DNA of 64,000 nt from Colius striatus. Its lineage: Eukaryota > Chordata > Aves > Coliiformes > Coliidae. Below are positions 49,547 to 62,500 of the stretch, one piece after another. The notes below the pieces were generated by a model, which was not told where the DNA came from, made no database searches, and saw nothing but the letters and a program-made list of their open reading frames with translations. How positions within the stretch are numbered: position 1 is the first letter of the stretch; each line of letters starts with the position of its first letter. The DNA lies in assembly GCF_028858725.1 (NCBI RefSeq), contig NC_084760.1:66965867-67029866 (forward strand). Direction: 5' to 3'. Position numbers and translations under genes: made by a program.

Positions 49547-50495
49547 GTAAGTAAATCACAGACTCAAAATAGCAATAGCTGCAGAGATCAGGGTCTTACC
49601 AATGGGTACATTTAATTAAGCTAAAATGATTACCATTGCTCTTCTGGTGTGGGACATGATGTCAGACTGCCTGGAGGAAAATGGCCCCACACAAGGGTTT
49701 GCTGTCTCCGAGGCCAACGTGTTTCTCTGAAGAGGAAGGCAAGCTATGTGCAGCTCCACAGAGATTGGTGTGTGGGACATGCTCTGGCCACAGAGCAAAG
49801 TGTGTTGCAAAAAAACTTTGCTGGTAGCAGAGAAAAGACTAAGGCAAGGTGAGATGCAACACTTTTCCCCTAAATTAAATCTGTGATGAATGTCAAATCT
49901 TAATTTAAGCATCCTTCTAAGGAAACCAAGACCAAGGACCTCTGTCATTCAAGGATGAATTTTCTTGTATACATTCCCTAGTCTTCCTTTGTTTGCAATC
50001 CACCAGACTGCAATTCATGTGGCTACAACAGGGCACTTGTTACGTAGCTGCACAGCATGCCTGGAAATAAATTCCAAACCAAACAAAGTTGGATGTAATC
50101 TTATATTTTCCAAAGCACCTTACAGTAAACTGTAGCCAAGCAGCAGAAGAGATTTTTAACGTCTATAAGTCTGTGCTGTGCAGAAAGTAAACACAATCCT
50201 ATTTCACAAAAACCTGTGGTCATCCAGGCACGTGAGTTTTGGTCTGCTCGAGAGGCATGTGTGTCCCATCCAAACTCCTCTCACAGTAACAAACCCACTA
50301 CCAAAACCAAAACCAAAATGTGATCTGATTGCTGAACTCATCAACATGGCTGGAAACCAGAAAGGGTGGGTTGCTTGCATGTTCCTCCACACAAAATCTC
50401 TTGTAAAATTTACAGGTGAAAAGGACCTCAGCTATTGGGGCAAAAGTCTTGGCAGCAATGTCACAAGGAACTCCCGGCATCCAAGTCAGATTTCT

Positions 50496-50522
50496 TCAGA
50501 TGTTCATTGCCAGGTTGATAAA
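50496..50522 (-). CDS. CAPN9: CAPN9 last coding exon (27 bp with stop)
   Basis: Acceptor ctgatactag on the - strand at 50523-50524, then FINLAMNI and TGA (50498-50496). The human C-terminus is FIHLTMNI. Calpains characteristically encode their last eight or so residues in a separate terminal exon. The short length makes this call rest on the splice site, the phase and the 6 of 8 residue match. Confidence 0.85.
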   Translation of the reverse strand, partial: FINLAMNI

Positions 50523-53500
50523 CTAGTATCAGGAGAAAGATCAACTTTTCAATAAATTATTTCAGGCCCTTCTCGCTCCCCCCCCCTCTCCCCAAATGAA
50601 AGAGAGAGATGTTCAAAAGCCGTGCCTTGCTCTGAATTGACCCCATGCAGGGAAGATGACCTTTGCTCACTTGGCTTTTATGTCTTGTCACTAAGGAGAG
50701 ACCTCTGCCAGCATTTGCTTCTGTGCTTGGAGGAAAGGAGGCAGAGCTCTCCAAGCATCAAATACTGATAACAGTGATGATTTTGTTTTCATCCCAGCAG
50801 TCAATATGGGCTCTCACATTTGCTGAGCCTGGGAATTCATCATGCCTTGCCCTCGGACGCTTTGGGTTAGTGTGAAATGAGAGACAAACCACATATGCAA
50901 CAAGGAGGGAAAGAGAACAGAAGAAAATAAGAAGTCTGTGCTGAGTAGTGTGAGGAGCAGATGATGAACATGCATAGGAGAGGTTGATGTGACCTCCTGG
51001 GGGATTCAGAGATAGTGAAAGACCCCTCTCCTTGTCTGGTGCTTCCCCTTTTGCCCATTGAGAGCTAGTATCTGAGGATGGAAAAAGCAGAGAATCTAGA
51101 AAGGGAGATGGGAACATCAGGACACAGGAACACAGAGCAAAGAAGGAAGGAAACAGTATGGAGGAGATGTAATCTGTGCATGCACTATAAAATCCCAGCC
51201 CTACCAAAACTTACGGCAGATGCCCCCCCGTCTACTCTCATGGACATAAGTGTCTTGCAGAAATATTCCAGTTCTTACAAGAGGACAAAGCTCTAGAGAA
51301 GCCCCATCATTGTCAGTGTTTACAAAGCTGCGCTCATACCTCGCCTATATTCAGGTTAATGAACCCCTTGCTTTTCACACTCAGTGCTTGGAACACTCCT
51401 GAAACGAAAAACAGGACACCGGCACTATAAATACGCTTCATTCAAATTCATACATGAACTCCTCATCCCACAAGGACTGCTGGCTGTGCCAGGGAGAGGG
51501 AGGGCCTGGTACAAAGGTGGACTGCTTGATGGTGCTTGCTGCTCTGACAAAGAAGAAGACGTTTTGCTGACTTGAGGCCTTTGTGCAAGCCTCATTTCAG
51601 GATTGTCTGATTGGGAGAGAGAGTCTTGAATGTGGCTAAACAGTCAGATTTGGATGATACTCTAAAATTAAGTCAAGTAATTTGCATTTTCTTTATATAG
51701 CTTGTTTAACTTTTCTCTCTCAGTAGATTAGTACTTCTACTGCCACAGATAGAACCAGAAAGGAAAGAACTAAACAAACAAAAACCTCAGGCAGGAAAGT
51801 TAATTTTGCTTCTTGTTTAGTGAGTTGCATTTGATTTGAATTTGGAGCCACACTAATGATCACTTCAGCATTTATCTAGGCATTTTACTTATCTCTACTA
51901 CCGCTGCTCTGAAAGGAGAGTAATACCACATGTAAATGATCTGAGATCTAGGGAATCGAGTCTTGAGCCAGAAGTGGACAAGTTATGTGAAAGGTACAGG
52001 AGATAGCTTCCTGAGCACAAGCCAATTACTTCTTTGCATGAGGCAGATGCAATATTTGAACCTTGAACTTCTGTGATCCCAAATCAAGCTCACAGTTGAG
52101 CCACTGAAAGGCTGTAACACGGACTTTGCCAGCATTCCTCACATGCCTGCTACATTGCTGCAGAATTTATGAAGCAGGCACTACTTGCAAGCAGAAATTT
52201 TCCATTAGTAGCAGAAAATGTTTCACTCTGCAGAAGAGCCACCCAGAAAGCAAATGCTAAACACAGATCCTTTCTGTTAGCCATGTACACGTTCTCAGAT
52301 CTTGTGCCATTTGCTCAGCAACATTTTCCCCCCCTTTTTTTTTTGTCAAAGGGGAAGGAATTCCAGAGGAAGAAGATACTCACGACTTGCATTCTCTAAG
52401 CGAATCAGGCAGTTCAGAAAATCATCAAATTCGATCTGGAACCTTTCGTCAGAGTATCGGAGGACAATCAGTTGCAGCAGGTAGTTGTTGAGCTGGTATC
52501 CTGCCCAGAGACATGGGTGTGCAAAAGAAAAGTGAGCAGCCTCCCAGGCCAGGGGGGAATCTGCACATCTCTGCTAACTAAGCTTGAAAACTAATTAATG
52601 GGTGGATGCTCTGTGGCACACGTCCATCCAGAAATGCAATCTGACCACAAAGTTCTTTAAGCTTGTAAGGAATAATAAACTCTGAGCAAGAAATTTTGCA
52701 GTCACTGCAGTTCGTGGTGCATGCACTTTCTGAAGTATGAGAGACCATCCTGTCTCCTGGAAATTTGGAGGGATTTCTGCACTGCTAAGTGCTTCAATAA
52801 AAATAATTTCTGCTGAAATACAAATGCACTGAATGCTCTTCATAACAGTTTACTCACTGTTCCCTCAGCCCTTGTGTGGAGATGGACTCTGAAGTGGTTT
52901 GTTTCAGGATCTAGTTCTGCATATGTGCAGCCCTGGTGAGTTTAACAGAGCTCAATAAAAATGTAAAGATATCTCTGTCTAGAGTGCCTTTCAGGGCTGG
53001 GGATACCTGGGGCGAAACTAGTCCACTCAGTGTCCTCTCTAGATGGTCCTGTCTGGGTTTTAGTAATCTCTGTTCTGGGAGACCTAGCCTGTGTAGTTGG
53101 TTTCGGCCCTCTTTACCCACAGCCCATCTGCCCCACAGGTTTGCCAGATAAAACGCCACGCTTGTCTTACCTGCAGCTTTAAGAGCACTGCGAAGCTCAT
53201 AGGAGGACATGGAGCCAGATTTATCAAAGTCAAATTGAAGGAAGATATTCTGTTAGAAAAGGAGCACGTGGAAAGTTCAGAATTTGCAGATGAAAGGGAG
53301 CAGGGATAGAAAGGCAAGGTGTTTAACCATGTAGTGAAGCATTTAAGAAAGTCAACAGGACTTTGGTCAAGATCTAATCTGATTTTGTAACTGAGGAGTA
53401 AATCTGGGTCCCAATTCTCTTTGTTATATGAATAGGTTGTTGGGAAACTAAAAGAAGTACTGTCAAATTCCAGCATTCAAAACCAGTGAGTTACTCTTGA

Positions 53501-56500
53501 TAAAAAATTCCACGATTTTTAAAAAAAAGGGATTTTATCTGTGAAGGACTTATTACTCTTTGTCTTTTAACTCTTAACTGGCACATCCCCTTAATCTCTG
53601 TCTATGTTTTTTCTCTATAATTCTGAAGGCTAGACAAGTTTATGAAGAGGTTATAATCATCACTTAATCCTTTGCTTCTAGGTATAAGAGGTCTAAACAG
53701 CCACATTCGTGGTACAACCAAAAGAACTGGTACAAAGGGTTTGAATTTTAACATAAATATTAAATAATTATTCAACTGGAGTTACATTCTATCCTTTCAA
53801 CGAGACAACAAACAAGACATTCCCTTGGAATATGAGTTATTTAGAGCTGTTGCCACATCCAGCTTAAAATTTTCCAGGAAATACACATAAAAATCTTCCT
53901 GGAGGATACAAGGGTTTCTCAGGCCCCCTCGTGAAAACACAATGTGTTCTTTGTTGAGAGAGATGTGGCATCAGAAGAAGAGTTAGCCATTTCTGATGGG
54001 CTAGACAAGAAGCAGAGAGCTGCATATTTTGAATGCTTGGGTGAGGCACGAATTCAGAGGAGGCTATTGACGACCATGAGGAAACAATTATGATGTCTTT
54101 ATTTAAATATTCCATCTGTGGCCTGATTCTGCGAGCCTGCTGGTTCTGACTGCCATATACAGTGGCAGGGAAACGTGTTTAAAATTAGAACCAACACTTT
54201 CCCAGACTTCAGTACAGTTGACTCCTGAGAGATCAATAATGGAAACGCAGTGACTTAGGAAATGATTGCTTCCTACTAGTCATGAATCATCACTTTCCTC
54301 CTCTGTACAACAGCAGTAATGGAAAGTCCTTATGTTTCATTTCAATTGGCTTGCTTATTAGTGCCCCTTGCATTCTTTATCCCAAACATAGTTGATTTGC
54401 TCACAAAAATCTCTGTTATTTCCAGAAAACCGTTACAGTTTAGCATCACGGAAAGTGAAGAACGTCTTTGCCTATGCAAACAAGCCCCTGTATTTTAAAA
54501 CATATGTTTTGAGTTTAAATTGTTTCTTGTAACACCCTCGTCTCCATTTTTGTCTGTGCATGCATAATAAAATATGCAGGAAATAACTAATGAAATGTAG
54601 AAACAAATGCAATTAATAATGCCACCTACTAGCCATTTCTTCATTTTTTCCCAGAAAACTTTGAACTCACTAAATTCCAGTTTCCCATTGCCATTGGTCT
54701 GGTAACCTGAATTAAGGAAAATCATTGAACTGAGGTTCAAATTCTGTTTGAATTTTTCAGTGTTGTTCCTTTAAGCAGAAACTGTTAAGTTGCCTGAAAA
54801 GCCTATGGTGTTCCTGAAACTGATACTGGGATTTCTCACGAGGTGCAGCTAGAGCAGTAACAGTCTTAGCTGTGCCTGTGATACTTGGGGAACATTATGT
54901 GATATACAAACACAGCTGAGCAATACAGGCTTCACAGGAGAAAGACAGATTATATTATCTTAAGGGAAGAACAGCTTTGGATGTAAATGGGATATAAATG
55001 ATTCAGAGTATGAAATCACCTGATTAAACTAAATTGCTACTATACTTGAAGGAGTTAGTCAACCAATGTGCTATTCAGGATTTTTATCTAGAGGTCAGGC
55101 CCCGTTGTGGTGGCTCAACGAAAAATTAATGGGAGGTGTGAGGCAAGGCTGGCAAAATCTGATCCTTATGGTCTGGAAAATCTGCCTGTATAGCAGTCCT
55201 GAGGGGTAGTGATCAGATTTCCCTGGCTGTCACCTTACCTGAAGTGTGAGGGTCTTAATCTGTATTTTACTGAGTTACTGATGTCGCCCATGTTGCAGGA
55301 TAGGGCACTTGTTTTGAAATGCTGAATAAGGGATAGGGCCCAATCCCCTTTCCCTTTCCATCTTTACTTGCCAGGATAAAGCCTTTGCTCAGATAGACAC
55401 CAGCTCAGCAAACATTCCCAAAGTTCAAAATGTGCCAAGTGGGGTCTTAGCTAGTGCCTGTTGGTATTTAAGCATCTACACTGGTGACATTATTGAGAGC
55501 ACTCACAGATCCCAAGGATGTAATCAGTCCTGCAAAAACTGTTTTCATTCATCCATGTTCTCCTTCCTGGCATCAGATGGAACTAAGTCTCCACTCCACG
55601 CCACCACACGGTGACTGTAGTCAGGGAATCTGGTGGCATATGACATGGAGGGGACTCTGCCAGTGTTGACTCAGGTTCATACTGGTGTAATTTTGCTCCT
55701 CCATTGCACTCCAAATACTGTGTCCAGAGTGGGATGATTGTGTCTACCTTCCTTGTGCTTCCAAAGCAGAAAAAGAGATGTCTCCCCATTTATTCAAAAC
55801 TATGCAGAGATTTGCTTGGAAGCATTGCAAATCACGGAAACTATTTAGTTATATCCTAAATAGTAATCCTAGGACTGCTGCCATGCTCCTGGGTCAAGTG
55901 CAGACCCTGGCTCTGTCCCAATACCATGTAAGGATGAGATGTGAACATGGACCAGCTCCCAACTAAAGTTTGGTTTTTAAGGGAGGATGCTTAGGACTGG
56001 TCCTCCATTTCTCCTTGCTTATGCATGGTGACTGATCTGCACTGAATTTCAACACTATGGACATGGCTTTAACAGAATAACATCGTGTTGGTTTTGTCTG
56101 TTTTCTCTTAGAAGCACTGGAGAGGACATTACCTCTGCCATGGATTGGAGCAACAAAAATAGAAGATAAGAACTTCTCAGCTGAACAAGCAAGACATAAA
56201 CCAAACGTTGGATAGCTGCCTTGTTAGGATTGTATCTGTTTTGTCTCATGTGGAACAAAATGGTCTATCAGGAAAGCATACTGCACAAAACAGCTCTGAG
56301 GAGAAGACATGCTAAGTGAACTCAACAAGCACCAGAACGTTGCAAAGGATGAATCTGGTGGGGAAGTACATCACCTGATTCCTGGGCAGTCATTTTGCAT
56401 CCCTTCTAGTTAGGCATGATCCAGAACATGCATAATTATCTATAAAGGAAGTCTAGAAAGCTAGCTTAGATGTACACATCTACACACCTACACCACAAAT

Positions 56501-59500
56501 GCCTAAATTTGGGCAGACAAGTCTCGCCCACACGTCTGCTTCCTGGAGTTCCAGGATCTAGCTGAAAGATCAGATTTTCCAACTCTAAATCTAATTGTTA
56601 AAAACCTCTGCAGCTTTGATATCAGTAATTTTCAACATTCCGTTGATCCTTATTTTCTGACCTTAATTTCCTTTCATTCTCTGATGAAATTAACCCTCCA
56701 GACAACAGATTTTCTTGAGTTATCTCTTCTAGGACTTTTTCAAGTAAACCACAGCTTGAAAAATGCACTGTTCTATACAAGAAGTAATCTGAGATTTACT
56801 TTTGGAAGTGCACTCAAGCACTCAAGCAAAAGGATACGTCCATAAGGGAAATGATATTTCGGCATGAAATGATACTTAAGTTCTTGAATTTGATGTTCTT
56901 TGCTGAAAAAGGACAACAATAAAAAAAAGAAGTTATTGGGCAAACCTGCCTTTTATAAACTGAAAGTAGAAAATAGGATTTCATTAAGCAGAGATGGCTG
57001 GCTCTTAGTCCTCGTTGTGGGATGGTCTGTGCACTGGGAGATGAAGGCAGCCCTCACTATAGAGTAATCACAGCCCAGACAGAAGAGGTATTTACAGAAG
57101 ACATGGCAGGAAGATACTGTCCTTGTTTCATAAACCAGGAGATAGGGTTCAGAGAGCAACAGGTTTCCCATTGTATAAAAGGCCTGTAGCAGGCTCATAA
57201 ACTGTTCTTCTAAGTCCCAGCTCAGTGCCTGTCCCTCCACAGCAGAGCAGCAGTGCAATGGAGAGCTGGCCTTGCTGAGCTGAACTGACATGGATCATGC
57301 CAGAGGCCGGGCAAGCTCAGTGGTTAGATCATAGACCAGGTGTTTTCCTGGCTCTGCCCTGGTTGGCTAGAAGACACTAAATGAACTTAATGTCAGCTCT
57401 AAGTTCTTTACAGCCTTTAACTTAGAGTTTACCAGCACTTACTTCTTTTTAATACAGCATTCAGAACATATTGGAGTTCTTCTGCAGACATCTCCATGTC
57501 CTACAGTAAAAAAAGAAGTGTAGCATCTATTACTTGAATGTTTCTGTAATCAGACAAACGGCAAAATATGGAGGTGCTGCTGTGCATAAGGCTGCCTGAA
57601 GGACATCTCAAATGGGAAACATTGGTTTAAAGAAAAATAAACTGTAGCTGGACACAGATCCAAGTAGGTTCACTCAGAGCTTAAGTTCTAGCTTTGGTCC
57701 TCCTGCTTGCTCTCCGAAGACTGCACCCTGCTCCATCTAGACACAAGACATGGTGACATCTGGTGCTCAAACAACGCACTACAATTCAGCTCACTCCTCT
57801 CAAAAGACATAATTTTTGTTTCACCTGGCCCTGGGTGGGAGCAGAAGCATCACTTCTCTTTCTAAATGTTGCTATGACCCACAAGGGTTTTGCACTCACC
57901 TTTCCTGAAATCTGCTCAAAAAGCTCCCGAAACTGCTTTTCTTCTTCAGTTTCTTGAGGGCTTGGGGTTGGGTTTAGAGGCTGCAACATTGACCACATAA
58001 ATCATTATAAGTGTTGTAAAACATGACATTTCTCCTGCACATAGTCCCTCTGTGCATCAGGGGACCACAGTTCATCTTAAAATAAGAATATACATACTCC
58101 TGAACTTTGCCAGACCTGAAGCCTTCCAATCATGTAGCTGCACAAGGGGAGTCTCACCCCCTCATTTTCTTCACCTGGGCAATGGCACAGTGTGCCATTG
58201 CCTCGGCTGTGTCAAAACCAAGAGCACTCATCCTGGAAAACACCTCTCCTCTCCTGCACCATTCAACTTCCCTGGTCCTCCAACAACCACAGTTCTACTG
58301 AGCTCTTTCCAGGGGCACCACCCAGAGATTTCTCACCCTTCTTGACAGTACCAGCCAGAGGTGATTGCACTTGGACACATTACCCAGCACCATCCTGAGC
58401 CTGGAAGCACTTCTAGCTGCCTGTCAGCTGTGTGCCTCAGTGCAGACACAGGGCTGCAGTATCTGGGCTTTGGTCAATGCTGATGAGCAAAGAGATGCAG
58501 CAGAGTAGAGCCACTAGTGTAGTTGGGGATGGCCATGTAAGCAGGGAGGAGTTCTTGGGCCAAAAAAAAAATGGGGAAAAGAAGGCAAGAGCACAGCACA
58601 GGAAGTAAAGAATCAGGCTTTGTTTCTTTGACCCACAGAAGATACAATATAGATGCTATTTATTGTACTGTCACCAGCAGTGACACTGCTTGGCCACTCA
58701 CACCATTTTTGACCATACGCATGTTCCTCACTTCCTTCTGCTCAGGTTTGGATGCAGTATCTTAATGATATAGGGACAGGTAAATAGATTTACTTTGCTA
58801 TTGAATATGGCCCCAAGATCCCAGAATTAGAGATGTACTTGTTAACTGGTCCCTGGAGGATCATTTTTACTAAAGAGGAACATGGGAGACCTTGGCTTAG
58901 CTTGTTTTCATGGGAAGGCACACCATAATCAATGCCTTGTTTGCAGGGATACAGTTAAATAGGAGCTGACTCAGACTCAGCTGCAATTAGTGCTCAGGAA
59001 GCACACCAGGTGATTCAGGGAAAAAAGAACTTAATCATTTCAGTAGGCACACACATGCATAGAGATTTCCTTCCCAAGCCCTGTAGACATTGATAAGTAA
59101 AACAAAGATGTCTGCATGCAAAATGAATGTAGGTCTGTGGACATTCTCTTGCCTCTTATTTTTTTCATAATAAATAAAATGTTAAGAGCTGTGAAGGGCC
59201 ACGTGCCTCCCTGGTGCTCTTCCATGGTGGCTGACACGCGCCTCTGGTGCTAGCTGACTCTGACTGCCTTCAAGCAGATGCAGAAGGATAGCCATTCTGA
59301 TTTGGATTGTTACAGCTCTTTTACCATATTCAGCAGAACTGAACGTTTCAGTCACATACACAAAGCTGGCAATTGTGCAGCATTCCTGTGAAATGAATGT
59401 GTTTTAGCCAAAGACAGCAACAGCAGCGTGCGCCAGCTTCCGCTGACCTACTCTCTTGCTATTTTAACTCTGTAGACTTACCTCAGGGAGATCAATGGCA

Positions 59501-62500
59501 ACGTTCTCATCTAGATCCCTGAAGAAAACAAAAGCTTATTCATTATCTGAAGATATTCAGCTTGAGGTGGAAGTTTGCTTATGATGTTTTCCAGAGGTGA
59601 ATTAAAAAAATGGTTTTTACTGAACAGATTAAGTTTAGGTAAAATTCATCAGACAATCAGGTTTTTGCACTGTTTAAATTTGGCTATAAGCCCTTAAAGC
59701 GGATTTAATTGGGACTCAGGGAGAGCACACCTGTGCATGGTGTCTGCTAAAGACTTAATTTCATTCTTTATTCATTGTGCACAGGCTCAATATCCTTTTA
59801 GAATATAAAACTCATTTGAACAAACTTTAGGAGGAAACAAACACTGCTGCACTCCTGGATTCCCAAACAATATCAGGCAGCTAGCAACTCTTCCTTGTCA
59901 ATCTTTCAGCAGATTCAGTGGCAAACACTATTTCCCCCTCCTAAACTCCTCACAAAAAAAAAACCCAAAACAACCCAGGTTTAGAAAAAATGAACAAATG
60001 AAAAAAAAAAAAACCACAACGGGAATTTTCCACGCCAGGGCTCTGCTATAGGGTACCCAGGAGACAGGCTCTCTCAAGCAGCCACCAGCCCCATGCACAG
60101 GCGAGTACCAGAGGGCTCAGGGCTCTCTGCTCACTTACTCAGTGATGGCCTTCTTCTCAGAAAAAATCCTCAGGCAGAAATCTGCCTCCTGGTGTGGCTC
60201 AAATGTGGTTGGAACAAGAATGTAATCGCCCGGCGGCAGCTTGAACCGGTTAGAGACTTCCCTCAAATTAATGTAGGTTTTGCTTCTGGCCTTGGAGGGG
60301 TGATACCTGAAGAAGTCTTTGCCCAAGTGTCCATCTCTGCCAGGGCTCTAGGAGGGGAAATGAAAGCAGTGCTCCATTGGCTATGGTGTGCTGGGGCCCA
60401 TCCTTACCCACTTTGCAATCACAGAGCCAAACTACCTGGCATAAGCTTCTCCCCTCGCTGTGACTCTGACTCTCATTCCTTCCCCAAGGTGCTCACAGCA
60501 ACCTACTACCTTATGGGAGACACCCATGACCAGTGGTCCTTTCCCGCCCAGAAGACAGCCTAAGAGGGCTCTGGGACATTGTCTTTCTGCTTAAACATTC
60601 TCTGCCTTTAAATATTACTATCCCAGGAGGGATGTCACAGAGCAGTGACAAGATATTTGCCAATTCCAGCTCACTAAGGGACAGGCATCCTTATGTTTGA
60701 TACACCCCGAGGGGCTTGTAAGAAGCAACATCCCCTCTCCGGGAGCCAGGCAGGGGATGAGAGAATCGTGGGGCTGAGGAGTCTATCCTGGGAACCCATG
60801 GCCCTGAAGGGACTCCTAAATCTTCCTCTGAGAGGACTCCATCTCAATCGCATCAAAATCCTCTGCGGGGCTTGATGTAACTCAGAGCAAGGGCTCTAAA
60901 AATACATGATGACTGGCAGGGGTACAAACCCAGGGAAAGATGCTAATGCTAATAGTGTGGCTACTGCACTGTAAAAGCAAAAGAGTACCTCATAAATAGA
61001 GTAGCCAATGGTCAGCATTTCAGCACCAAACTTCTTGAGTTTACGGCGATCCTTTTGCATCAGTGCTGCTATGAATGTGCAGCCATCTTGTCCATCGTCT
61101 TTTTCTGTCAAATGTAGCTTGATTTGTGGATTTGTCCAGAAAGTCTCTGCCAACATAAAGAATATCAGAGAGTTTCTTGCCTCAGAATAATAATACCACC
61201 ACTACTAATACTGAATAGAAAAAAAAAGAAGACAAAAAGGACAATTAAGCTGAGGTTTTGCCCAAATTTAGTTTTTCCATGAGCTGTCAAGCTTCTTTCC
61301 ACTAAGTTCTGCAGAAAATAAGTCAAATCCCAAAGTCCTTCATGGAACTAGGTGTAGAAAAGATTTTAGGTTTGATATTTTATTAAATTATGATGGTTTA
61401 AATAAAGTTGTCAGATGGGATTTCGTTAAAAGTAGATGGTTACAATGATCCCATAGTGCTAGTGCCAGCCTGGAGTAACATGGCTCAGATCCATGATGAC
61501 ACTTCAGAGCCATATAAACATGCTGGCTGAGATGGATTTTTGCCTCATTTTACACTTACTGCAGCAGTTTAAATGACTTATTTGGAGCTGGTCCTGCTCA
61601 TGCAAATGTAAATGAGAGGCAAATCAGATCCAGCAAACCCAAGAGCAAAGAAAGCAGCTCTTGTACTGCGAAGTCTCCAGTGGGACCATACGAACATTTG
61701 ACCCTTCGGCTGGTTCCTGCTAGCTGTACTTGGTGCTGGTGAGGACACACCTTGAGTACTTTGTTTGCTTTCAGGCCCCTCACTACAAGAAAGACACTGA
61801 GGTGCTGGAGTGTGTCCAGAGTTGGGCAAAGAAGCTGGTGAAGGATCTGAAGCACAAGTCTGATGAGAAGTGGCTTGAGGGAACTGGGAGTGTTCAGTCT
61901 GAAGAAGAGGAAGCTGAGGGGAAACGTGATCACTTTCTGTAACTACCTGACTGGAGGTTGTAGTGAGATGGGAGTCAGCCTCTTCCCAGTAATGAATGAC
62001 AAGACATGAGGAAATGAGATCAAGTTGCACCAGTCCAGATGTAGACTGGACATTAGAAAGAACTTTTTCGCTGAGAGGGTCAAGCATTGGAATAGGCTGC
62101 CCAGGGAGGTGGGTGGAGTCCCCATCCCTGGAGATATTTAACAGCCCTGTATGTGAATGCCATGTCTATTTTTAGGTGAGGTGCTGAGGGACATGGGTTA
62201 GTGGTGCGCTTAGCAGTGTGAGGTTAGTGGTTGGATTCAATAATCTTAAAGGTCTTTTCCAACCAAAACGATTCTATGACCCGTCCTGGTCTGCACTCAC
62301 AATCCTGGTAACAGGAAAGGTGGCTGAGGGCAGGTAGAAATTTCAGTGCCTGCTTCTCATTTTCAAAGCAGTATCTGTTTACCTAGGTAATTTCTACATC
62401 CTCCTGCAGTGGATCCCCGGACCCAGCTTCCTTGGTGGATGGTCACCTCCCACTTGTGGGCAGTGCTGTCTTCCAGGGCATCTGGAGTCAGGTTGCAGAT

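Larger units (their letters stand above)
33270..50495. other. Convergent intergenic region and CAPN9 3'UTR
   Basis: About 17 kb between the 3' ends of C1orf198 and CAPN9. It contains CR1 copies at 34461 (+), 41332 (-), 47006 (-) and 49518 (-), a perfect-type hairpin at 36481-36510 and an AT-rich patch around 44520-44600. The part next to 50495 must hold the CAPN9 3'UTR; possible - strand signals are ATTAAA at 49611-49616 and AATAAA around 48664. All open frames are short and overlap on both strands, and none resembles a known protein except CR1 remains. Confidence 0.6.
50523..54629 (-). other. CAPN9 introns, 3' group (50523-51339, 51399-52383, 52501-53170, 53250-54629)
   Basis: Ordinary U2-type introns (GT-AG). 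I see no repeat family, RNA gene or other exon in them. A T-rich/A-rich run occurs around 52325-52350 next to the EF-hand 4 exon donor. Confidence 0.7.
56903..62382 (-). other. CAPN9 introns, 5' group (56903-57442, 57501-57899, 57981-59481, 59519-60138, 60348-60988, 61147-62382)
   Basis: Ordinary U2-type introns. The only recognisable inserts are the CR1 copy at 61735-62280 and poly-A runs near 58562 and 59951-60013. Confidence 0.7.

Noticed and set aside
51295-51330. A minus-strand LTM-like codon run right after the EF-hand 5 exon of CAPN9, considered as its C-terminus
   Set aside because: It is out of frame, would need a 12-base intron, and the exon at 50496-50522 gives a clean in-frame FINLAMNI-stop with a proper acceptor.
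61578-62087. 169-codon open frame on the - strand
   Set aside because: It lies largely antisense to the CR1 copy in a CAPN9 intron, has no CAPN9 similarity and no recognisable domain.
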